DNA of 64,000 nt, from assembly GCF_027271155.1 (NCBI RefSeq), contig NZ_CP114542.1, positions 682,001 through 746,000 of the forward strand. The letters are read 5' to 3'. Below the pieces are notes generated by a model that was not told the DNA's origin, did no database searches, and saw only the letters and a list, made by a program, of their open reading frames with translations. Source of the stretch: Brevundimonas subvibrioides. GTDB lineage: Bacteria; Pseudomonadota; Alphaproteobacteria; Caulobacterales; Caulobacteraceae. A program made the translations under genes and the position numbers. Positions within the stretch are counted from its first letter, which is position 1. The number at the start of each line of letters is the position of its first letter. This document shows positions 8,966-18,661 of the stretch, piece by piece.

Positions 8966-10636
8966 TTACTTGCTCCGCAACCCCGTGATCGTGCGGTTCG
9001 GTGCGATGTCCTCGGCCGAGGTGATCAGGTGGATCAGCGCCGGACGGTCGCGCGCGGCGTCACGGGCCGCCTGGAGCGCGGCGGGGAAGGCCCCGGTGGT
9101 GTCGCAGCGGACGGCGAAGGCCCCGAAGGCCTCGGCGTATCGGACGAAGTCCGGGTTCTTCAGATCCGTGGCCATGACCCGGCGGGGATAGTGCCCCTCC
9201 TGGTGCATGCGGATGGTGCCATAGGTGCCGTTGTCGACCACGATGACGATGGTGTTGATGCCGTGCTGGACGGCCGTGGCCAGTTCCTGACCGGTCATCA
9301 GGAAGTCGCCGTCGCCCGCGACGCAAATGACCTCGCGATCGGGATGCAGGGACTTGGCGGCCACGGCGGCGGGATAGCCGTAGCCCATCGCGCCCGACGT
9401 CGGGGCCAGCTGGGTGCGGCAGGCGCGGTGGCGATAGAAGCGGTGCAGCCAGGCGGCGAAATTCCCCGCTCCATTGGTGATGATCGCGGTCGGCGGCAGG
9501 ACCTCGCCGAGGTGGGCCATGCACTCCGACATATTGACCGCTCCGGTGACCGGCACCGGGGTCGAGAAGGCCTGATAGTGGGCATGGGCGGCCTGCGCCT
9601 GGTCATGCCAGGTGCGGCCGGGCTCCAGCGTCGCCAGGGCGTGGGCCGCCAGGCTGTTGTCGGCGCAGGCGCTGGTCAGGGGCGTCCAGACCCGACCGAG
9701 CTCCTCCGCGCCCGGATGGATGTGAACCAGGACCCGGGCGGTGTGCTCGCGAGTGAACAGGGTATATCCCTGCGTCGGGTTCTCCCCCAGCCGCGCGCCC
9801 ACGGCGATCAGCAGGTCGGCGTCCTTCGCCCGCTTCATCAGCTCCGGATTGCAGCCGAGGCCCAGGTCGCCGGCATAGTTCGTCCGGTCGTTGGACAGGA
9901 TGTCCTTGCGGCGGAACGACAGGGCGACCGGCAGGCCCAGTCGCTCGGACCAGTCGCCGATGGCGGCGGCGTCCTCAGCGGTCCAGCCGGAACCGCCGAG
10001 CACCAGCAGCGGCCGCTCGGCCTTCGACAGGCGTTCCCCCAGATCGGCCAGAAAGGCGGGATCCAGCCCGGCTCTGGCAGGCGTCACCGCCCGGATCGGC
10101 TCAGGCCCGCCCGGCGCGTGCAGGATGTCCTCGGGCAGGGCGATGACGACCGGTCCCATCCGTCCCTGCTGCGCCGTGGCGAAGGCGCGTTCGACGATCT
10201 CGACGGTGCGGTCCGGGCTTTCGATCTCGGTCGCCCATTTGGCCAGGCCGCCGAACACCTCGCGGTAGTCGACCTCCTGGAAAGCGCCGCGTCCCCGGTC
10301 GGCCAGGGCGATCTGGCCGACGAACAGGATCATCGGGGTGGAATCCTGGTGGGCGGTATGCACGCCGATCGAGGCATGGGTCGCCCCCGGTCCGCGCGTG
10401 ACCATGCAGATGCCGGGCCTGCCCGTCAGCTTGCCATAGGCTTCGGCCATATTGGCCGCGCCCGCCTCATGCCGACAGGTGACGACCTCGATCTCCGGAT
10501 GATCGACCAGGGCGTCCAGCACCGCCAGATAACTCTCGCCGGGCACGCAGAAGACCCGCGTCACGCCGTTGATGGCCAGGGTCTCGACGAGGCGACGGGC
10601 GGCGGTTCCGGGGGGCTGCTGGCGGGTGTCGATCAT
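8966..10636 (-). CDS. Acetolactate synthase-like thiamine pyrophosphate enzyme
   Basis: 556 aa with the three-domain TPP fold. The catalytic Glu of the Pyr domain is in VTCRHEAGAANMAEAYG. The TPP/Mg motif GDGDFLMTGQEL runs on to VDNGTYGTIRMHQ in the C-terminal domain. It belongs to the IlvB/oxalyl-CoA decarboxylase superfamily. No small regulatory subunit (ilvH) is adjacent, so it is more likely a catabolic or unassigned 2-oxoacid enzyme than the biosynthetic AHAS. Substrate unknown. Confidence 0.85.
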   Translation of the reverse strand: MIDTRQQPPGTAARRLVETLAINGVTRVFCVPGESYLAVLDALVDHPEIEVVTCRHEAGAANMAEAYGKLTGRPGICMVTRGPGATHASIGVHTAHQDSTPMILFVGQIALADRGRGAFQEVDYREVFGGLAKWATEIESPDRTVEIVERAFATAQQGRMGPVVIALPEDILHAPGGPEPIRAVTPARAGLDPAFLADLGERLSKAERPLLVLGGSGWTAEDAAAIGDWSERLGLPVALSFRRKDILSNDRTNYAGDLGLGCNPELMKRAKDADLLIAVGARLGENPTQGYTLFTREHTARVLVHIHPGAEELGRVWTPLTSACADNSLAAHALATLEPGRTWHDQAQAAHAHYQAFSTPVPVTGAVNMSECMAHLGEVLPPTAIITNGAGNFAAWLHRFYRHRACRTQLAPTSGAMGYGYPAAVAAKSLHPDREVICVAGDGDFLMTGQELATAVQHGINTIVIVVDNGTYGTIRMHQEGHYPRRVMATDLKNPDFVRYAEAFGAFAVRCDTTGAFPAALQAARDAARDRPALIHLITSAEDIAPNRTITGLRSK

Positions 10637-10729
10637 GCGGCGCGACCTAGCAGATCGACAGGCCTCTTGGCCATGGAACCTGCGGTGACGCCTGACGTTT
10701 GCAGAGCCTCACTGTTCGGAGACCTCCCC

Positions 10730-10867
10730 ATGAAGAAGATCATCGCCCTCGGCATCGTCGCCGCCGCCCTGGCTGCGTCGGCCTGCAACACCGTCTCCGG
10801 CGTTGGGCGCGACGTGCAGGCCGCCGGTTCGGCCGTGACGAACGGTGCCGAGACTGCCAAAGACTGA
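10730..10867 (+). CDS. Entericidin A/B-like small lipoprotein
   Basis: 45 aa: a positively charged start (MKKIIALG), a hydrophobic stretch and a lipobox LAASAC, so the mature lipoprotein begins at Cys19 with the CNTVSGVGRDVQAAG repeat-like segment typical of entericidins (EcnA/B). These are short membrane-attached peptides linked to stress and stationary phase. The gene stands alone, divergent from the TPP enzyme. GGAGA at 10718-10722 is a plausible ribosome-binding site. Confidence 0.85.
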   Translation: MKKIIALGIVAAALAASACNTVSGVGRDVQAAGSAVTNGAETAKD

Positions 10868-10931
10868 AGCGACCGAACGGGCGGGAATGAGGACTGAAAG
10901 GCCTTCGTCCCCGCCGTTCCGATATCGGGCG

Positions 10932-12290
10932 CTACTGCGCCGCAGGCCGCCCGCCCTCGGCCCATTCGGGCGTGAAATCGCCCTCCGCCAGTTCCGACAG
11001 CGGCTCGACCAGCGACTGGATCGCGGCGGTCATGAAGTCGAAATTGATGTTGGCGATCGTGTCTTCCGGCGTGTGATAGGTGGGAATGGTCGCCCAGCCC
11101 GAGATGGTGTGGGCGACGATGCCACGCTGGGCCAGGGCATAGTTGTCCGACCGCTGGAAGAAGTTCTGCTCCGGATAGGGGTCCGGCCCGATCAGCGCCC
11201 CGCGCGCCTTCAGCTCCGGCCCGAAGTTGGAGCGTTCGAACCCGGTCATCATCATCACCCCGGCCGGAAGCTGCGGGTCCTGATCGGCGATCATCTCGAT
11301 CTCGAGATTGGCCTTCAGCCGCTCCAGCGGCACGGGCGGATGGTTGACGAAATAACGCGAGCCCAGAAGGCCGGCCTCCTCCGCCCCATAGGCGACGAAC
11401 ATCACATTCATCCGGTGCGGTCCGGTGCCCGAAAGCGCGCGCGCCAGCTCGATCACCGCCACGGTGCCCGACGCATCATCGTTGGCGCCATGCATGACCA
11501 CACCGTCCGACCGGACGCCGAGGTGGTCCAGGTGCGCCGAGACCATCAGCACCGGGCCGTCCGGCTCGGTGCCCGGCAGCCAGCCGATGGCGTTGGTCGT
11601 CACGCCGTCTTCGACCGTCGTGGCTCCGGGATCGAAGGATGCCGCGCCTCCCTGGGCCTTCAGGCGCTCCCAGGCGTCCGGCGCGACGACCAGGACCACG
11701 GGACCGGCGCGGGCCGGTGTCCCGGCCAGGCGGATGACGGGATCGCGCGCGCCGTTGTCCGACGTGGCCTGGGCGAGGACATCGGTCCGGCGCAGCAGGA
11801 TCAGCCCGGCCCCGCTGCCCATGGCGGCCCCGAACACGGCACGGACGCCGGGGCCTTCGGGCGGGGCGATCAGCAGGGTCCCGGCCCCCGAGGGGAGGGC
11901 GGCGGGATTTTCGGCGACCGTGATCGCCCCCGATGCAGCCGTCAGCCCGCCGGTCAGGATCGCGAAGTCCGTGCCCTGGCTCAGGGTCGTCCCGCCGACC
12001 GTGACCGTGGCGGCCCCCGACGGCGTGGTCCGGGTCACCGGCGCCTTCTGCAGATAGCCATCCATGCCGGGCACGGGGGTCAGGCCCGCCAGACGGAACT
12101 GGGCGGCGACATAGGCGGCGGCGATGGCCTCGTCCCGCGTCGCGCTGCCGCGTCCCTGCAGCTCGTCCCCGGCCAGGAAGTTCATATGGGCCTCGACCGC
12201 ATTGCGCTCGATAGTGGTGGTCTGCTGCGCCAGGACCGGCTGGGCCAAGAGGGCGATCAGGGAGACGGCGACGAAGGACAGGCGTTTCAT
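10932..12290 (-). CDS. Secreted M28-family zinc aminopeptidase
   Basis: 452 aa. The signal peptide is about 1-21 (ending VLAQQ). After a PA-like insert (about 95-215) comes the M28 catalytic domain with two-zinc ligands and base: SAHLDHLG, GANDDASGT, GAEEAGLLGS and a late YHTPEDT histidine. Family members remove N-terminal amino acids from peptides in the periplasm or outside the cell. The gene is divergent from the S1/P1 nuclease gene. Confidence 0.9.
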   Translation of the reverse strand: MKRLSFVAVSLIALLAQPVLAQQTTTIERNAVEAHMNFLAGDELQGRGSATRDEAIAAAYVAAQFRLAGLTPVPGMDGYLQKAPVTRTTPSGAATVTVGGTTLSQGTDFAILTGGLTAASGAITVAENPAALPSGAGTLLIAPPEGPGVRAVFGAAMGSGAGLILLRRTDVLAQATSDNGARDPVIRLAGTPARAGPVVLVVAPDAWERLKAQGGAASFDPGATTVEDGVTTNAIGWLPGTEPDGPVLMVSAHLDHLGVRSDGVVMHGANDDASGTVAVIELARALSGTGPHRMNVMFVAYGAEEAGLLGSRYFVNHPPVPLERLKANLEIEMIADQDPQLPAGVMMMTGFERSNFGPELKARGALIGPDPYPEQNFFQRSDNYALAQRGIVAHTISGWATIPTYHTPEDTIANINFDFMTAAIQSLVEPLSELAEGDFTPEWAEGGRPAAQ

Positions 12291-12423
12291 GGCGGTCTCC
12301 GTGTGGATCAGACCGCCAGCGTTAGGGGGTCCATCGGCGGGCGGTCAAATGAATCCCTGTTTAGTCTGGACGACCGCCCCGCGCGGTTCTAACCGGCCTT
12401 TCGAACCTGTATCGGAGCCCGCC

Positions 12424-13470
12424 ATGAAACGCCTCGCCCTCGCCGCCTCGGTCATGGTGCTGGCCGGAGCCGTCGCCCTGGGCTCCGCGACCGCCGTGGA
12501 CGCCTGGGGCTCGACGGGGCACCGCACCATCGGCGTTGCGGCGGTCCGCGCCCTGCCCGACGAACTGCCGGCCTTCCTGCGCACGCCCGGCGCAGCCGCC
12601 GAGGTGGGCGAACTCTCACGAGAGCCCGACCGTACGAAGGGCGCGGGCCAGCCGCACGACCGCGAGCGCGACACGGCCCACTTCGTCGATCTGGACGACG
12701 ACGGTCACGTCATCAATGCGCGCGGTCCGACCCTGTCCGAACTGCCCGAGCTGAAGAGCGAATACGACGCCCAACTGCTGGCGGTGGGCATCGAGGTCAA
12801 TGACGCGGGCTATCTGCCCTATGCCATCATGGACGGCTACCAGCAGCTGGCACGGGACTTCGCGACCTGGCGCGTGCTGAATGCGGCCGAGGCGCGCGAG
12901 CTCGATCCGGCGAAGCGCGCCTGGTACCGCGAGGACCGTCTGCGGCGCGAGGCCCTGATCCTGCGCGACATGGGATACCTGTCCCATTACGTCGGCGACG
13001 GGTCGCAGCCGCACCATCTGTCGATCCACTACAACGGCTGGGGCGACTATCCGAACCCGGAAGGCTTCACCAACGCGCGCAGCACCCATGGCGCGTTCGA
13101 GGGGGGCTTCGTGCGCCGCAATGTCCGTCTGGACGCGGTCGAGGCGGCGATGCCGGCCGCGAACCTGGACGGCTTCGACCTGCGCGCGCGCGTGGCGACC
13201 TATCTGAACGGCACGCTGAGCCAGCTGGTGCCCTTCTATCGGCTGGAGAAGACCGGAGCGTTCGCGGCCGATGCAGCGGGCGAACCGCTGGTGTCGGGCG
13301 TCGCCTTCACCGATGCGCGGATTGCGGCGGCGGCGGCGGAACTGCGCGACCTGACCATTCTGGCCTGGCGTGACGCCGGCCGCCAGTCGATCGGCTGGCC
13401 TTCGGTCAAGGTCGCCGACGTCGAGGCGGGCACGGCCGATCCCTGGCTGGCCATGATCGGCGAGGACTGA
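12424..13470 (+). CDS. Secreted S1/P1-type nuclease
   Basis: 348 aa. After a signal peptide (about 1-27, ending AVDA) the mature protein begins at Trp in WGSTGHRTIG, the N-terminal Trp/His zinc ligands of S1/P1 nucleases. Further zinc ligands lie in DTAHFVDLDDD and HYVGDGSQPHH. The family cuts single-stranded nucleic acids and removes 3'-phosphates using three zinc ions. An outside-facing role such as nucleic-acid scavenging is inferred. Confidence 0.85.
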   Translation: MKRLALAASVMVLAGAVALGSATAVDAWGSTGHRTIGVAAVRALPDELPAFLRTPGAAAEVGELSREPDRTKGAGQPHDRERDTAHFVDLDDDGHVINARGPTLSELPELKSEYDAQLLAVGIEVNDAGYLPYAIMDGYQQLARDFATWRVLNAAEARELDPAKRAWYREDRLRREALILRDMGYLSHYVGDGSQPHHLSIHYNGWGDYPNPEGFTNARSTHGAFEGGFVRRNVRLDAVEAAMPAANLDGFDLRARVATYLNGTLSQLVPFYRLEKTGAFAADAAGEPLVSGVAFTDARIAAAAAELRDLTILAWRDAGRQSIGWPSVKVADVEAGTADPWLAMIGED

Positions 13471-13483
13471 TCGCTCCTCTGCT

Positions 13484-13612
13484 CCGCTCATCCCCGCGAA
13501 AGCGGGGACCCAGTTCTGTGGGCGATCGACCGTACAAGTGGCACACTGAGGCTGATCCAGCGCTCCATGCCTCGTAAAAGCACTGGGTCCCCGCTTTCGC
13601 GGGGATGAGCGG
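13484..13612. repeat. Inverted repeat with perfect 31-nt arms
   Basis: Arms 13484-13514 and 13582-13612 are exact reverse complements. Each arm also contains its own small hairpin (CCCCGC-GAAA-GCGGGG). The 67-nt centre shows no gene. It fills the gap between the nuclease gene and trmJ and looks like a dispersed palindromic element. It might also act as a transcription stop. Confidence 0.85.
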
Positions 13613-13630
13613 GAGGTTAGGGGAGGTGCA

Positions 13631-14401
13631 ATGATCCTTATCCCTCCCGTCGTCATCCTCGACCGGTCGCAGATGGCCGAGAACATCGGCGCGGTGGCGC
13701 GGGTGATGGCGAACTTCGGGCTCGACCGGCTTCGGCTGGTCACGCCGCGCGACGGCTGGCCCCAGGAGCGGGCCTGGGCAACGGCGTCCGGGGCCGACTG
13801 GGTGCTGGACGGCGCGACCGTCTTCGACAGCGTGGCGGCCGCCACCGCCGACCTGAACACCGTCTTCGCCACCACGGCCCGGCCGAGAGAGACCCGCCAG
13901 CCGGTCCGCACCCCGCGCGAGGCCTCGCGCGTGCTGTATGACGACACGGCGTCCGGCCTGAAGGTCGGCCTCCTGTTCGGAGGCGAGCGGGCGGGGCTGG
14001 AAACAGCCGACATCGCCCTGTGCCAGGGTATCGTCACCATCCCCATCGACCCGCGCCACCAGAGCCTGAACCTGGCCCAGGCCGTCGCCATCAACGCCTA
14101 CGAATGGCGCACCCTGGTGCTCGACGCCCCGCCGCCCAACTTCCGCGAGGGCGACCCGCCGGCCCCGGGCGAACTGGCCGTCGGCATGTATGAGCATCTG
14201 GAGCGGGAACTGGACGCTGCCGGCTTCTTCCATCCGCCCGAGAAGACCCGGTCGATGAGCCAGAACCTGCGGGTCATGCTGGGCCGTGCCGCCTTTACCG
14301 AGCAGGAGGTCGCGACCTTTCGTGGCGTGATCCACGCCCTGTCCAGGGGCAGGGGGCGGGTGCTGGAGCGACTGGCGCGACAGGCGGCGGACAAGACCTG
14401 A
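13631..14401 (+). CDS. trmJ: tRNA (cytidine/uridine-2'-O-)-methyltransferase TrmJ-like (SPOUT)
   Basis: 256 aa. The knotted SPOUT domain covers about 1-170: motif 1 VVILDRSQMAENIGAVARVMANFG, motif 2 LLFGGERAGL and motif 3 IPIDPRHQSLNLAQAVAINAYEW. A helical C-terminal extension follows. TrmJ methylates the ribose of nucleotide 32 in tRNAs. Distinguishing it from related SPOUT enzymes (TrmL, LasT) rests on length and motif order. Confidence 0.8.
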   Translation: MILIPPVVILDRSQMAENIGAVARVMANFGLDRLRLVTPRDGWPQERAWATASGADWVLDGATVFDSVAAATADLNTVFATTARPRETRQPVRTPREASRVLYDDTASGLKVGLLFGGERAGLETADIALCQGIVTIPIDPRHQSLNLAQAVAINAYEWRTLVLDAPPPNFREGDPPAPGELAVGMYEHLERELDAAGFFHPPEKTRSMSQNLRVMLGRAAFTEQEVATFRGVIHALSRGRGRVLERLARQAADKT

Positions 14402-14406
14402 GCGCG

Positions 14407-15585
14407 ATGGACCGGACCTTTTCCATCGCCGACCTTCGTGCGCAGGCCCGTCGAAGACTGCCCCGACCGATCTTCGACTATATCGACGGCGGCGCCGACG
14501 ACGAGCGGGCCCTGGCCAACAACGCCCACGCCTTCGGACACTATGAGATCGTGCCCGATGTCCTGAACGACGTGTCTTCGATCCGCACGGCCTCGACCCT
14601 GTTCGGCCAGCCCGTGGCCTGGCCCCTCATGCTGGCACCGACCGGACTGACCCGCATGTTCCATCCGGGGGCGGAGCGTGCCGTGGCGCGGGCGGCGTCA
14701 CGCCACGGCGTCGCCTATGCCCTGTCGACCATGGGCACGACCCGGATCGAGGACTGGGCCGCAGAATTCGCCGGCCCCCGGGTGTTCCAGATCTATGTCT
14801 TCAAGGACCGGGGCCTGACCGCCGAGTTCGTCCAGCGGTGCAAGGCCGCAGGCGTTCATGGACTGGCGCTGACGGTCGACACGCCGGTGGCCGGCAACCG
14901 GGAGCGGGACCATCGCAACGGCCTGTCCCTGCCGCCCCGGCTGACGGCGGGCAGCCTGGCCAGCTTCGCCTGCCATCCGGCATGGTCGCTGTCGGCCCTG
15001 GGGGGCCGCAGGTTCGAACTGGCCAATGTCAGCCACCGGGTCGACGGCCTGACCCGGGGCTCGATGAGCCTGTTCGATTACATCGGCTCGCAGTTCGACC
15101 GGTCGTTGACCTGGAAGGACGTCGAGTGGCTGTCGTCGGTCTGGGGCGGGCCGCTTTCGATCAAGGGGGTGATGACGCCCGCCGACGCGCGTCGCGCCAT
15201 CGACAGCGGGGCCAGCGGCGTGATGCTGTCCAACCATGGCGGTCGCCAGCTGGACGAGGCACCGGCTCCGGTCGATCAGATCGCCGCCGTCCGCGAAGCC
15301 CTGGGTGATGGACCGGAGATCATCTGCGACGGCGGCATCCGGCGCGGCGCCGATGTGGTCAAGGCGCTGGCGCTCGGCGCGAACGGTGCATCGATCGGGC
15401 GGCCCTATCTTTACGGGCTGGCCGCGGGCGGCGAGGCGGGCGTTGACCGTGCCCTGACCCTGCTGCGCGCCGGCTTCGAGCGGACACTGACCCTGTCCGG
15501 GATCAACGACATTGCCGCCATCCAGTCCCGCCATATAAGGCCGTCCGTGATTCCGTCATCCTCCTCCTCCCGGAGCCCCCAATGA
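14407..15585 (+). CDS. FMN-dependent alpha-hydroxy-acid oxidase/dehydrogenase
   Basis: 392 aa TIM barrel of the LldD/glycolate oxidase family, which oxidises 2-hydroxyacids such as L-lactate or mandelate. The active-site signature [14 protein letters not shown] contains the catalytic His and Arg. FMN-binding stretches are [28 protein letters not shown] and [19 protein letters not shown]. The stop overlaps the adhC ATG by 4 nt. Substrate is not evident, but co-transcription with a formaldehyde/S-nitrosoglutathione dehydrogenase suggests one-carbon or aldehyde metabolism. Confidence 0.88.
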   Translation: MDRTFSIADLRAQARRRLPRPIFDYIDGGADDERALANNAHAFGHYEIVPDVLNDVSSIRTASTLFGQPVAWPLMLAPTGLTRMFHPGAERAVARAASRHGVAYALSTMGTTRIEDWAAEFAGPRVFQIYVFKDRGLTAEFVQRCKAAGVHGLALTVDTPVAGNRERDHRNGLSLPPRLTAGSLASFACHPAWSLSALGGRRFELANVSHRVDGLTRGSMSLFDYIGSQFDRSLTWKDVEWLSSVWGGPLSIKGVMTPADARRAIDSGASGVMLSNHGGRQLDEAPAPVDQIAAVREALGDGPEIICDGGIRRGADVVKALALGANGASIGRPYLYGLAAGGEAGVDRALTLLRAGFERTLTLSGINDIAAIQSRHIRPSVIPSSSSSRSPQ

Positions 15586-16688
15586 AGACCCGCGCCGCCG
15601 TCGCCTTCGAGACCAAACGTCCGCTGGAGATCGTCGAGGTCGATCTGGAAGGCCCGCGTGCCGGAGAGGTGCTGGTCGAGATCAAGGCCACCGGCATCTG
15701 CCACACCGATGCCTATACGCTGGACGGCCTGGATTCGGAGGGCCTCTTCCCGAGCATCCTCGGCCACGAGGGTGCGGGCGTGGTGGTCGAGGTCGGTCCG
15801 GGCGTCACCTCGGTCGCCGTCGGCGATCACGTGATCCCGCTCTACACGCCCGAATGCCGCCAGTGTAAGTCCTGCCTCAGCAGGAAGACCAACCTGTGCA
15901 CCGCCATCCGCGCGACCCAGGGCAAGGGCCTGATGCCGGACGGGACCAGCCGGTTCAGCTACAAGGGACAGGCCATCGCCCACTATATGGGTTGTTCGAC
16001 CTTCTCCAACTTCACCGTCCTGCCCGAGATCGCGCTTGCGAAGATCCGCAAGGACGCGCCGTTCCAGAGCGCCTGCTATGTCGGCTGCGGCGTGACGACG
16101 GGCGTGGGTGCGGTGGTCAATACGGCGAAGGTCGAGCCGGGCGCCAACTGCGTGGTCTTCGGCCTGGGCGGTATCGGGCTGAACGTCATCCAGGGCCTGA
16201 AGATGGTCGGGGCCGACATGATCGTCGGCGTCGACCTGAACCCGGCCAAAGAGGAATGGGGCCGTCGCTTCGGCATGACCCATTTCGTCAATCCCGGGGC
16301 GATCATCGACGTGGTCGCGCACCTGGTCGAGCTGACCGGCGGCGGGGCCGACTACACCTTCGACTGCACCGGCAACACCACGGTCATGCGTCAGGCGCTG
16401 GAGGCCTGCCACCGGGGCTGGGGCGAAAGCATCGTCATCGGCGTGGCCGAGGCGGGCAAGGAGATCTCCACCCGCCCGTTCCAGCTGGTCACAGGCCGCG
16501 TCTGGCGCGGCTCGGCCTTCGGCGGCGCGCGCGGGCGGACCGACACGCCGCGCATCGTCGACTGGTATATGGACGGCAAGATCGAGATCGACCCGATGAT
16601 CACCCACACCCTGCCGCTGGAGCGGATCAACGAGGCCTTCGACCTGATGCATACGGGCGAGAGCATCCGCAGCGTGGTGACCTTCTAG
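15582..16688 (+). CDS. adhC: S-(hydroxymethyl)glutathione dehydrogenase (class III alcohol dehydrogenase)
   Basis: 368 aa medium-chain zinc dehydrogenase. Catalytic zinc ligands lie in ATGICHTD and LGHEGAG, and the structural zinc is bound by the cysteines of [16 protein letters not shown]. The NAD site is [14 protein letters not shown]. The full class III profile ([21 protein letters not shown]) is present. The enzyme oxidises the formaldehyde-glutathione adduct and also reduces S-nitrosoglutathione. Its partner hydrolase fghA lies about 1.1 kb downstream, beyond a VOC gene and a toxin-antitoxin pair. Confidence 0.95.
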   Translation: MKTRAAVAFETKRPLEIVEVDLEGPRAGEVLVEIKATGICHTDAYTLDGLDSEGLFPSILGHEGAGVVVEVGPGVTSVAVGDHVIPLYTPECRQCKSCLSRKTNLCTAIRATQGKGLMPDGTSRFSYKGQAIAHYMGCSTFSNFTVLPEIALAKIRKDAPFQSACYVGCGVTTGVGAVVNTAKVEPGANCVVFGLGGIGLNVIQGLKMVGADMIVGVDLNPAKEEWGRRFGMTHFVNPGAIIDVVAHLVELTGGGADYTFDCTGNTTVMRQALEACHRGWGESIVIGVAEAGKEISTRPFQLVTGRVWRGSAFGGARGRTDTPRIVDWYMDGKIEIDPMITHTLPLERINEAFDLMHTGESIRSVVTF

Positions 16689-16748
16689 GTCCGTTGCATT
16701 GAAAAACGGGCTCGGCTAGCGTCGCTTTATCGAAGCCGGGAGATCACC

Positions 16749-17132
16749 ATGTTCACTCACGTTACCGTCGGTGCCAACGACGTCGAGGCGTCGCGGCGCT
16801 TCTATGATGCCGCGCTCGGGGCGCTCGGGGTTGACGCCGGTGCCGGCCCCGACGCCAAGGGCCGCTACTGGTGGCGCACGCCGCGCGGGGCTTTCGCGAT
16901 CGGCGCGCCGATCGACGGAGAGCCTGCCTGCCATGCCAACGGCGGCACGATCGGCTTCGCGGCGAAGGATGCCGATGCGGTCAAGGCCTTCCACGAGGCG
17001 GGCGTCGCGGCCGGTGGCACCGCCATCGAGGACCCGCCCGGCCCGCGCCAGGGTCCGTTCGGCACCCTGAACCTGGCCTATCTGCGCGATCCGTCGGGCA
17101 ACAAGATCTGCGCGATGCACCGGGCGGGGTGA
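16749..17132 (+). CDS. VOC-family (glyoxalase-like) protein
   Basis: 127 aa, one vicinal-oxygen-chelate unit. It begins MFTHVTVGANDVEASRRFYDAALGALG and ends with LAYLRDPSGNKICAMHR, the usual second half with its metal-binding Glu position replaced (NKICA). The fold binds a metal and small electrophiles. In this operon it could act on a glutathione or aldehyde adduct, but this is only context. GGGAG precedes the ATG. Confidence 0.85.
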   Translation: MFTHVTVGANDVEASRRFYDAALGALGVDAGAGPDAKGRYWWRTPRGAFAIGAPIDGEPACHANGGTIGFAAKDADAVKAFHEAGVAAGGTAIEDPPGPRQGPFGTLNLAYLRDPSGNKICAMHRAG

Positions 17133-17171
17133 CTGCTGGCTGAATTGTTAGCGTCGTGCTATCATGATCCC

Positions 17172-17426
17172 ATGGGGCAGCTTCTGATCCGCAACCTCGA
17201 TGACGAGACGATCGCGACACTGAAGCGCGTGGCGGCGCGTGAATCGAAATCGCTGGAGCAGAAGATGCGCGACCTGGCTGAACGCGAGGCACGGCGCGAG
17301 GAGGAGGAGTTCTGGCAACTGGCCGCCTTGACCCGTGAGATGACGCGCGGGGCCGACCTGGACATCGATGCCTTGATACAAGAGGGTCGTGCAGAGCGTG
17401 ATCGTGCGATCCTCGGCGATCTGTGA
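17172..17426 (+). CDS. FitA-like ribbon-helix-helix antitoxin
   Basis: 84 aa. The start MGQLLIRNLDDETIATLKRVA is the ribbon-helix-helix strand and first helix of FitA/StbC antitoxins, followed by a charged helix (SLEQKMRDLAEREARREEEE) and a toxin-binding tail. It overlaps the PIN toxin reading frame by 38 nt. A TATCAT hexamer at 17160-17165 and no clear ribosome-binding site suggest a leaderless transcript, weakly. Confidence 0.85.
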   Translation: MGQLLIRNLDDETIATLKRVAARESKSLEQKMRDLAEREARREEEEFWQLAALTREMTRGADLDIDALIQEGRAERDRAILGDL

Positions 17427-17820
17427 CGCCAATATCGCCGTTCGCTGGCTCGTGGATCACCCGTTGTCGGCGCTCGCCATCGAGGCGCGTCAGGCCCGCG
17501 ACCTGATCGCGCCGCAGCTCCTCCTTTCCGAGGTCGCCAATGCGCTGCGAGGCTATGTGCGGGTGGGGCTCATTCCTCTGGAGCTGGCGCAGACCCATCT
17601 TGTCCGGTTGCCACGCCAGATAGAGCTGCGCCCGGAAGAGCAGCTGATGCCGCTCGCCTTGCGCCTGTCCGTAGAGCACGATCATCCGGCCTATGATTGC
17701 GTTTATGTCGCCATGGCGTTGACCCTCAACTGCCCCCTGGTGACTGCGGACGGAAAGCTGGCCAAGGCCTTTGAAGGGCTACGGGGGCTTCAGCTTGAAC
17801 ATCTGGGCAGCACGGTCTGA
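17389..17820 (+). CDS. FitB/VapC-like PIN-domain toxin
   Basis: 143 aa from GTG 17389; GTG codons at 17398 and 17404 are alternatives. The PIN acidic set is D13 (CDANIAVRWL), E48 (SEVANAL), D103 (AYDCVYVA) and D121 (TADGKLA), numbered from 17389. It is expected to be a ribonuclease held by the preceding antitoxin. The gene sits 4 nt upstream of fghA, inside the formaldehyde detoxification operon. Confidence 0.84.
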   Translation: MQSVIVRSSAICDANIAVRWLVDHPLSALAIEARQARDLIAPQLLLSEVANALRGYVRVGLIPLELAQTHLVRLPRQIELRPEEQLMPLALRLSVEHDHPAYDCVYVAMALTLNCPLVTADGKLAKAFEGLRGLQLEHLGSTV

Positions 17821-17824
17821 GCGC

Positions 17825-18658
17825 ATGGACATCGTCAAGACCCACGCCGTCCACGGCGGCACCCTGCGCTATCTGAAGCACGACAGCGCGGCCACCGGCA
17901 CGCCGATGACCCTGTCGGTCTTCGTGCCTGCGGGGGAGGGGCCGTTCCCCGTGCTGATCTGGCTGTCGGGCCTGACCTGTACCGAGGACAATTTCACCAC
18001 CAAGGCCGGGGCCTACCGGGCCGCCGCCGGGCATGGCGTCATCGTCGTCGCCCCCGATACCTCGCCGCGCGGGGACGGCGTGGCCGACGATCCGGCCTAT
18101 GACCTGGGGCAGGGCGCGGGCTTCTATGTGGACGCGACCGAAACGCCCTGGGCTTCGCATTTCCGCATGGAGACCTATGTCACCCGCGACCTGCTCACCC
18201 TGATCGACGCCGGGTTTCCGACGACCGGCGTGCGGGGCATCAGCGGCCATTCGATGGGCGGCCACGGGGCGCTGACGCTGGCGCTGCGCCATCCCGATCT
18301 GTTCGCCTCCGTCTCGGCCTTCGCCCCGATCTGTTCGCCGACGCGCTGCGCCTGGGGCGACAAGGCGTTCAGCGCCTACCTCGGCCCGGATCGCAAGGCC
18401 TGGGACAGTCACGACGCCGCGCGGCTGATCGAGGCCGGGGCCGCCCGGGGTCGCTTCGACGACATCCTGATCGATCAGGGCGATGCCGACAGCTTTCTGG
18501 CCGACCAGCTGAAGCCTGAACTGTTACAGGCGGCCGCCGATGCGGCGGGACAGAAGGTCACGCTCCGGATGCAGCCCGGCTATGACCACTCCTACTTCTT
18601 CATGGCCAGTTTCATCGCCGACCATGTGGCCTTCCACGCCGAACGGCTTAAGGCCTGA
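17825..18658 (+). CDS. fghA: S-formylglutathione hydrolase
   Basis: 277 aa alpha/beta hydrolase of the esterase D family. It hydrolyses S-formylglutathione to formate and glutathione, the second step after AdhC. The catalytic Ser is in GHSMGGHGAL (about residue 146). Typical flanking motifs are LSGLTCTEDNFTTKAG near the N-terminus, DQGDADSFL with the Asp, and GYDHSYFF with the His. It lies 4 nt after the PIN toxin gene. Confidence 0.95.
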   Translation: MDIVKTHAVHGGTLRYLKHDSAATGTPMTLSVFVPAGEGPFPVLIWLSGLTCTEDNFTTKAGAYRAAAGHGVIVVAPDTSPRGDGVADDPAYDLGQGAGFYVDATETPWASHFRMETYVTRDLLTLIDAGFPTTGVRGISGHSMGGHGALTLALRHPDLFASVSAFAPICSPTRCAWGDKAFSAYLGPDRKAWDSHDAARLIEAGAARGRFDDILIDQGDADSFLADQLKPELLQAAADAAGQKVTLRMQPGYDHSYFFMASFIADHVAFHAERLKA

Positions 18659-18661
18659 ACG

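Noticed and set aside
9029..10867. 612-aa plus-strand frame opposite the TPP-enzyme gene
   Set aside because: Only its last 45 codons (entericidin-like peptide) are real; the rest mirrors the TPP enzyme.
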